42,195 nt of DNA from assembly GCF_030697305.1 (NCBI RefSeq), contig NZ_JAUYQL010000004.1:1-42195 (forward strand), written 5' to 3'. The DNA is from Phenylobacterium sp. Lineage in GTDB: Bacteria; Pseudomonadota; Alphaproteobacteria; Caulobacterales; Caulobacteraceae. Below the pieces are notes generated by a model. It searched no databases and was not told the origin of the DNA. It saw nothing but the letters and a program-made list of their open reading frames with translations. Position numbers and translations under genes: made by a program. This document shows, in pieces, positions 37,483 through 42,195 of this stretch; position 1 is the stretch's first letter, and every line of letters starts with the position of its first letter.

Positions 37483-37992
37483 TTAGCGGTTGTCGCCAGG
37501 GCGGGTGCCCGGGACGCCGTCGTCGTCGTCGCGCGGCAGCATGCCGCCGGCGCCTACGTTGCCCAGCAACTGCTCCAGGATGGTCATCTCGCGGCCGCGG
37601 GTCGGCGTCTCGCGGCCGTTGAAGGCGATGACCTTGCCGTCCTTCAGAGTGAAATTGTCGACCGCCTCCACCGCCTCGCTGTCTTTGTTGAAGGTGATGG
37701 CGGTGATGTTGCGGGCGGTGACCTGCGGGCGGCGGAACGCGACCCGAGCCTTGGTCTGATTGATGTAGTACCAGACGTTCGGATCGAAGGTGGACTGGAT
37801 CGATGGCGACCCCAGCTTGGTGCGCACGGTGGATTTGGTGTCGGTCCCGGCCTTCACGTCCTTCGGATTGGCGTCGATCGCCTGGAAGCCGGAATAGCTG
37901 GTGATCGGCGCGCACGCCGTCGCAGCAAGCAGGCTGGCGGCGAGCACGGCGTAGGCGGCGCGTCGAAACATCGGACAGGGGACCCGGTTCAT
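37483..37992 (-). CDS. bamE: BamE/SmpA-OmlA outer-membrane lipoprotein
   Basis: BamE is a lipoprotein of the beta-barrel assembly machine. The 169-residue product has a signal with lipobox ATAC (Cys27 from this start) and a BamE core with KSTVRTKLGSPSIQSTFDPN and WYYINQ. The C-terminal tail is acidic and glycine-rich (MLPRDDDDGVPG), longer than in E. coli. An alternative ATG lies at 37971. It converges on hppA and is divergent from the bc1 chaperone gene. SurA and LptD at the other end of the window act on the same pathway. Confidence 0.88.
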   Translation of the reverse strand: MNRVPCPMFRRAAYAVLAASLLAATACAPITSYSGFQAIDANPKDVKAGTDTKSTVRTKLGSPSIQSTFDPNVWYYINQTKARVAFRRPQVTARNITAITFNKDSEAVEAVDNFTLKDGKVIAFNGRETPTRGREMTILEQLLGNVGAGGMLPRDDDDGVPGTRPGDNR

Positions 37993-38084
37993 TTACTGTG
38001 AGACTTTGACCTATCGCCCGCCGCCGCTTAGTTCAATGCCGCCTTAGCCCTGGGCTCGGGCGAAAACGAGGCTCAAACCGCCGC

Positions 38085-38615
38085 ATGCTCCTGGAACGCT
38101 TCTTCCGGCCTAGGTCGGCGACCGCCGCCGGCCGTGCGCTGTACGCCGCCGCCGTGGCGCGTTCGCGCAATCCCGCGCTCTATGGGGCCCTGGCCGCACC
38201 CGACACCGTCGAGGGCCGGTTCGAGATCTACACCCTGCACGTGGTGCTGCTGCTGGATCGCCTCCGCGGGCAGGGGGCCGCGGCCTCCGACGTCTCCCAG
38301 GCGCTGTTCGACACCTATGTGAAGGCGCTGGACCATGCTTTGCGCGAGATGGGAGTCGGCGACCTGTCGGTGGGCAAGAAGATGCGCCGGCTGGGCGAAG
38401 CCTTCTACGGTCGGGTGAAGTCATACGCCGCGGCGTTCGAGATCCTGCCGGATGTAGAGCCGTTGCGCGCACTGCTCGTCCGCACCGTCTACGCCGAGGC
38501 CGAGGATGCGCCGGTGGATGCGCTGATCGCCCACGTGCTCGCCGAGCGCGATGCGCTGCTCGCGCGGCCGACCGAATCGCTGATCGCCGGCGATGCTGGC
38601 TGGGCCGCCCCGTGA
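38085..38615 (+). CDS. Ubiquinol-cytochrome c chaperone family protein (CBP3-like)
   Basis: The 176-residue product matches the ubiquinol-cytochrome c chaperone family related to mitochondrial Cbp3, which assists cytochrome bc1 assembly. Visible are GRFEIYTLHVVLLLDRLRG, DTYVKALDHALREMGVGDL and SVGKKMRRLGEAFYGRV. It is helical and has no signal peptide. It overlaps the next gene as GTGA. Confidence 0.88.
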   Translation: MLLERFFRPRSATAAGRALYAAAVARSRNPALYGALAAPDTVEGRFEIYTLHVVLLLDRLRGQGAAASDVSQALFDTYVKALDHALREMGVGDLSVGKKMRRLGEAFYGRVKSYAAAFEILPDVEPLRALLVRTVYAEAEDAPVDALIAHVLAERDALLARPTESLIAGDAGWAAP

Positions 38616-39130
38616 CCGCCGCCTGGTCGGGGATGATGCGCCTGGGCGAGCTGTCGCAGGGTCCGCGCACCGTGGTCCTCGAACCCGACGCCGAGCAGCG
38701 TGCGCAGATCGCCCGCCAGATCGACGTGGTCAGCCTGCCAGCCCTGCGCGTCGAGCTGGAGGTCCGCCCCTGGCTGGACGGCGCCGAGATCATCGGCCGC
38801 TTCCAGGCGCAGGTGGAGCAGACCTGCGGGGTCACCCTGGAGGATTTCGAACAGCCGCTGTCTGGGGCCTTCGAGGTCCAGGTGGTGCCAGCCGGCAGCC
38901 CGCACGCGCCGGACGAGGATTCCGAGATGGAGCTGGACCTCGAGGCGCCGGATCCGCCGGACGTCCTGGCCGGCGACGCCATCGACCTGGCGGCCTATGT
39001 GTTCGAGCACCTCGCGCTGGAGGTGGATCCGTTTCCGCGAAAGCCGGGCGTGAACTTCGAGTTCGACGCCGGACCGGAAGACGACTCGCCCTTCGCTGTG
39101 CTCAAACGGCTGCAGGATCCAAAGGGATAG
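38612..39130 (+). CDS. YceD / DUF177 family protein
   Basis: The 172-residue product is a DUF177 (YceD) protein, linked in other bacteria to 23S rRNA accumulation. It shows VEQTCGVTLEDFEQPLSGAF and the acidic stretch ending YVFEHLALEVDPFPRKPG. The start is GTG at 38612, overlapping the chaperone stop. In many bacteria rpmF follows before plsX; here only about 100 bp intervene and no L32 frame fits. Confidence 0.88.
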   Translation: MTAAWSGMMRLGELSQGPRTVVLEPDAEQRAQIARQIDVVSLPALRVELEVRPWLDGAEIIGRFQAQVEQTCGVTLEDFEQPLSGAFEVQVVPAGSPHAPDEDSEMELDLEAPDPPDVLAGDAIDLAAYVFEHLALEVDPFPRKPGVNFEFDAGPEDDSPFAVLKRLQDPKG

Positions 39131-39167
39131 GCCTATCTATTTGGAAAATCATGGTTCGCGGGCGAGC

Positions 39168-39195
39168 TTGCATCGAGCCGGTCGCATTGTATCGT
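39168..39195 (+). promoter_or_regulatory. Candidate plsX promoter
   Basis: TTGCAT (39168-39173), 16 bp, TATCGT (39190-39195) in the 102-bp gap before plsX. Weak by sequence. Confidence 0.3.
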
Positions 39196-39232
39196 CCCGC
39201 AGGACAGGCGGCGAGGTCGCTGAGGGGGGATT

Positions 39233-40303
39233 TTGGGCGACGTCTTGAGCCAATCCCTGGTGATATCGGTCGACGCCATGGGCGGAGACCACGGTCCGCC
39301 GGTGACGGCGCCGGCAGTGGCCCGCGCGGCCACTTCGATGGGCCCCCATGTCCGCTTCCTGCTGCACGGAGACGAAGCGCGGCTGAAGGCCGAGCTTGCT
39401 CGGCTGCCTACATTGGCCGCCCGTTGCGAAGTGCGTCACGCCGACCGCGTCATCGCCATGGACGAGAAGCCTGCCCAGGCCCTGCGCCGCGGCAAAGGCA
39501 CCTCGATGTGGAACGCCGTCGAGGCAGTGAAAACAGGCGAGGCCACGGCCGCGGTCTCTGCCGGCAACACCGGCGCGCTGATGGCGATCTCAAAGCTGAT
39601 CCTGCGGATGAGCGCCGACCTCGACCGCCCGCCGCTGGTCGTCGGCTGGCCCAGCGTGCGTGGGGTGACCACCTTCTTGGACGTGGGCGCCAACGTCGAC
39701 TGCGACGCCGAGCGGCTGGTGGAGTTCGCGATCCTAGGCGAGGCCTACCACCGCGCTGCGCACGGCGTGGCGCGCCCGACCATCGGCCTGCTGAACGTCG
39801 GCTCCGAGGAGATGAAGGGCCACGGCGAGGTCCGCGAGGCCCATCGCATCCTGCGCGAGGGCCGGCTGGACATGAACTACCACGGCTTCGTGGAGGGCGA
39901 CGACCTGACCCGCGGCGTGGTCGATGTGATCGTCACTGACGGGTTCACCGGCAACGTGGCCTTGAAGACCGCCGAGGGCGCGGCGCGGTTCATCAAGGAC
40001 GAGCTGCGCGCGGCGCTGACCTCGGGCGTCATGGCGAGTGCGGGCGCGTTCCTGGCGCAGGGCGCCCTGCGCAGACTGAGCGAGCGGCTCAATCCGCCGC
40101 CGGCCGCGCCGCTGCTGGGCCTCAACGGCATCGTCGTGAAGTGCCACGGCGGCGCGAGCGAGCGCGACTTCGCCCTGGCGCTGCGGGTCGCAGCCGATCT
40201 GGCGCAAAGCGACTTCGCGGCCGAGATCGAAAGGAATATGGGAAAGCTCCCGGCCGCCATGGCTGAGTCCCATCCTGCGCCCGGCGATGGAGCCAGTACT
40301 TGA
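39233..40303 (+). CDS. plsX: Phosphate acyltransferase PlsX
   Basis: PlsX makes acyl-phosphate from acyl-ACP for phospholipid synthesis. The 356-residue product begins near LVISVDAMGGDHGP and has DVGANVDC, LNVGSEEMKG and VDVIVTDGFTGNVALK. No ATG lies nearby; the start is TTG at 39233 or, with longer spacing from GGGGGGA, TTG at 39245. The C-terminus overlaps fabH by TTGA. The yceD-plsX-fabH order is conserved. Confidence 0.93.
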   Translation: MGDVLSQSLVISVDAMGGDHGPPVTAPAVARAATSMGPHVRFLLHGDEARLKAELARLPTLAARCEVRHADRVIAMDEKPAQALRRGKGTSMWNAVEAVKTGEATAAVSAGNTGALMAISKLILRMSADLDRPPLVVGWPSVRGVTTFLDVGANVDCDAERLVEFAILGEAYHRAAHGVARPTIGLLNVGSEEMKGHGEVREAHRILREGRLDMNYHGFVEGDDLTRGVVDVIVTDGFTGNVALKTAEGAARFIKDELRAALTSGVMASAGAFLAQGALRRLSERLNPPPAAPLLGLNGIVVKCHGGASERDFALALRVAADLAQSDFAAEIERNMGKLPAAMAESHPAPGDGAST

Positions 40304-41280
40304 ACACTGTAACGCGTAGCGTGGTCACCGGCGTGGGTGGCTATCTTCCCGATGAGGTGGTCACCAACGACGACCTCGCCAAGTTCGTCGACACCACCGA
40401 CGACTGGATCGTCGAGCGCACTGGCATCCACGCCCGCCATCGCGCGGCGCCAGAGCAGGCGGTCTCCGACCTGGCGCTGGTGGCGGCCCAGCGGGCCCTG
40501 GCGGCGGCGGGGCGCACCGCTGCGGAGGTCGACCTGATTGTCGTCGGCACCACCACGCCCGATCTGACCTTTCCCGCCACCGCCACCATCGTGCAGCGCA
40601 AACTGGGCGCGCCGATCGGCGTCGCCTTCGATGTGCAGGCGGTATGCTCGGGCTTCGTCTATGCGCTCTCGGTGGCCGACGGCTTCGTGGCGCGGGGCCG
40701 CAGTCGCTGCGCCCTGGTGATTGGGGCCGAGACCATGACCCGGCTGATGGACTGGACGGACCGCGGCACCTGCGTGTTGTTCGGCGATGGCGCCGGCGCG
40801 GTGGTGCTGGAGCCCGGCGAAGGCAAGGGCGACACCAACGATCGAGGCCTGCTGGGATTTGCCTTGCGCGCTGACGGGACCAAGCAGGATCTGCTCTACG
40901 TCGACGGCGGCGTGTCGACGAGCGGCGACATCGGCAAGCTGCGAATGCAGGGCAACCAGGTGTTCCGCCACGCGGTGGTGAATATCTCCGAGGCCGTGCT
41001 GGCCGCCGCCGCCGACGCTGGCGTGGATGTTGCCGACGTCGACTGGTTCATCCCCCACCAGGCGAACCAGCGGATCCTGGAGGGTGTGGCCAAGCGCCTG
41101 GGCATCGATCCCGCCAAGGTGGTGTCCACAGTGGCCACCCACGCCAACACCTCGGCCGCCTCGATTCCGCTGGCCATGGACCAGGCGATCGCCGACGGCC
41201 GGATCAAGCCAGGACAACTCTTGCTGCTCGAGGCGATGGGCGGTGGGCTGACCTGGGGCGCGTGCGTGGTCCGCCTTTAG
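40300..41280 (+). CDS. fabH: Beta-ketoacyl-ACP synthase III
   Basis: FabH starts fatty-acid synthesis by joining acetyl-CoA to malonyl-ACP. The 326-residue product has the Cys-His-Asn triad: Cys116 in AVCSGF, His253 in PHQAN and Asn283 in HANTSA. The start is TTG at 40300, overlapping the plsX stop as TTGA, and family alignment supports it. It is followed by ihfA after 90 bp. Confidence 0.96.
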   Translation: MNTVTRSVVTGVGGYLPDEVVTNDDLAKFVDTTDDWIVERTGIHARHRAAPEQAVSDLALVAAQRALAAAGRTAAEVDLIVVGTTTPDLTFPATATIVQRKLGAPIGVAFDVQAVCSGFVYALSVADGFVARGRSRCALVIGAETMTRLMDWTDRGTCVLFGDGAGAVVLEPGEGKGDTNDRGLLGFALRADGTKQDLLYVDGGVSTSGDIGKLRMQGNQVFRHAVVNISEAVLAAAADAGVDVADVDWFIPHQANQRILEGVAKRLGIDPAKVVSTVATHANTSAASIPLAMDQAIADGRIKPGQLLLLEAMGGGLTWGACVVRL

Positions 41281-41306
41281 GCGACCGGCCAATGCGCAGC
41301 TAGAAG
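41277..41306 (+). promoter_or_regulatory. Candidate ihfA promoter
   Basis: TTAGGCG (41277-41283), spanning the fabH stop, a 15-bp spacer, and GCTAGAAG (41299-41306), which is seven of eight positions of GCTAnAwC. A start near 41313 would give a leader of about 58 nt. Confidence 0.33.
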
Positions 41307-41370
41307 TCTTTGACCTGATGCGACATTCACGTCAGAAAGAGGCGGACGAGAGTCCGGGGCAGGGGCGAGA

Positions 41371-41673
41371 ATGAAGGGCGCGACAGTAACGCGGGCCGAC
41401 CTGTGCGAGGCGGTCCATGAAGAAGTGGGCCTTACCCGCCAGGATTGCGGTGAACTGGTCGAGCGGGTGCTCGAACTGATGACCCAGGCCCTGGAAAAGG
41501 GCGAACAGGTCAAGCTTTCCGGATTCGGCGTATTCCAGGTCCGCGCCAAGCGCGCGCGCATGGGCCGCAATCCCAAGACCGGCGAGCCGGCGGCGATCGA
41601 ACCCCGGCGCGTGATCGGCTTCCGCGCCTCCCAGGTCATGAAGGCGCGGGTCGACCGCGCCCTGTTGCGGTGA
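41371..41673 (+). CDS. ihfA: Integration host factor, alpha subunit
   Basis: IHF bends DNA at promoters, origins and recombination sites as a heterodimer with IhfB. The 100-residue product has the HU/IHF fold, KLSGFGVFQVRAKRAR and the DNA-intercalating proline in RNPKTGEP (Pro68). It precedes the MerR gene by 14 bp, so the two regulators are probably co-transcribed. Confidence 0.95.
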   Translation: MKGATVTRADLCEAVHEEVGLTRQDCGELVERVLELMTQALEKGEQVKLSGFGVFQVRAKRARMGRNPKTGEPAAIEPRRVIGFRASQVMKARVDRALLR

Positions 41674-41687
41674 GGGCGCTCTAGCGC

Positions 41688-42110
41688 GTGGCCAAGGGCC
41701 CGGACGCCTTTCGGACGATATCCGAGGCTGCCGAAGAGCTGAACGTGCCCCAGCACGTGCTGCGATTCTGGGAGACCAAGTTCTCATTCATCCGCCCGAT
41801 GAAGCGGGCCGGCGGCCGACGCTTCTACCGGCCGCAGGACGTCGCCATCCTGCGCGGCGTGCGCCGTCTGCTCTATGAGGACGGCTACACCATCAAGGGC
41901 GTGCAGCGGCTGCACCGCGAGGAGGGGCTGAAGCGCCTCGCCGCCGCCGGGCAGGGTGAGGCCGCGCCCTTGGCGTCTGCTGAAATGATTCTCGACCTTG
42001 AGGCCACGCCTGGCGAGGCGTTGGACGCCGGCTCGCGCGCACGCCTGAGCGAGGCGCTGGGGGCGCTGGAAGCGGCGCAGGCCAGGCTCGACGCCCTGCT
42101 GCGGCGCTGA
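41688..42110 (+). CDS. MerR-type transcriptional regulator
   Basis: The 140-residue product has an N-terminal winged-helix MerR domain ([40 protein letters not shown]) and a short C-terminal helical region ([19 protein letters not shown]) with no metal-binding cysteines. The start is GTG at 41688. Its constant position after ihfA in alphaproteobacteria suggests a housekeeping role; its effector is unknown. Confidence 0.9.
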   Translation: MAKGPDAFRTISEAAEELNVPQHVLRFWETKFSFIRPMKRAGGRRFYRPQDVAILRGVRRLLYEDGYTIKGVQRLHREEGLKRLAAAGQGEAAPLASAEMILDLEATPGEALDAGSRARLSEALGALEAAQARLDALLRR

Positions 42111-42137
42111 GGCTGAGGACGCCCGCCCGTTTTAGCA

Positions 42138-42166
42138 TTGCCGCGTTTTGCGCCCCTGCCTATAAG
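42138..42166 (+). promoter_or_regulatory. Promoter at the right edge, probably of a tRNA
   Basis: TTGCCG (42138-42143), a 17-bp spacer and TATAAG (42161-42166) form a good housekeeping promoter. A start near 42173 would precede the tRNA-like CGGAGCG at 42189. Confidence 0.55.
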
Positions 42167-42188
42167 GGCCGGCCTCGCACAGAGGTGT

Positions 42189-42195
42189 CGGAGCG
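42189..42195 (+). tRNA. Possible 5' end of a tRNA-Pro (partial)
   Basis: The last seven bases, CGGAGCG, would be the 5' acceptor strand of a tRNA. tRNA-Pro genes typically begin C-G-G and a proline tRNA often follows the ihfA-merR pair. The window ends here, so it cannot be confirmed. Confidence 0.4.

Noticed and set aside
39131..39232. rpmF (ribosomal protein L32) between the DUF177 gene and plsX
   Set aside because: The gap is 102 bp, too short for L32, and no frame encodes its zinc-ribbon.

Overview
This window reads as a stretch of core chromosome from a GC-rich alphaproteobacterium, most likely Caulobacterales (Caulobacter/Phenylobacterium type). The reasons are high GC, a C4-type hemA (5-aminolevulinate synthase), an HdaA-type DnaA inactivator, a MucR/Ros regulator, a valine-catabolic acyl-CoA dehydrogenase/hydrolase pair, a membrane H+-pyrophosphatase, and possible promoters resembling the Caulobacter form TTGnCG-N10-14-GCTAnAwC. 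Genus is inference; there is no rRNA here.

Layout. 1-7018 (minus): an envelope operon lptF-lptG-lptD-surA-pdxA plus the first codons of a secreted protein; it builds and folds the LPS export machine. 7178-10381 (plus): pepA, holC, a lipoprotein with an I78 inhibitor domain, and a pirin. 10386-12275 (minus): an ABC-F ATPase. The only gap above 300 bp follows, holding a 32-bp perfect inverted repeat pair and a good ndk promoter. 12667-16719: ndk, purM, rnd and an MFS carrier. 16816-21280 (minus): hdaA-ppk-ppx, then further upstream bpt, motB, a tiny membrane ORF and hemB (to 24454). 24597-28991 (plus): acyl-CoA dehydrogenase and 3-hydroxyisobutyryl-CoA hydrolase, an exported methyltransferase-like protein, and hemA. 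mucR (minus) is divergent from a plus run: glyA-nrdR-ribD-ribE-ribH-nusB-thiL, a FliL-like secreted protein, and hppA with a strong terminator. 37483-42195: bamE (minus), then a cytochrome bc1 chaperone, a YceD/DUF177 protein, plsX-fabH-ihfA, a MerR-type regulator, and the apparent promoter and first 7 nt of a tRNA at the window edge.

Functionally the window joins outer-membrane biogenesis (LptD/F/G, SurA, BamE), tetrapyrrole synthesis (HemA, HemB), one-carbon, purine and riboflavin metabolism (GlyA, PurM, RibD/E/H), phosphate energetics (Ppk, Ppx, HppA, Ndk), replication control (HdaA, HolC, NrdR, IHF) and fatty-acid initiation (PlsX, FabH).

I found no prophage, insertion sequence, CRISPR array or obvious defence system. 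The most unusual points are a riboflavin cluster whose RibD is only the reductase half and which lacks ribBA, a possible two-state leader on hppA, a MucR lacking its zinc-ligand histidines, an exported SAM-methyltransferase-like protein, and two convergent gene pairs that share a CTAG as both stop codons.
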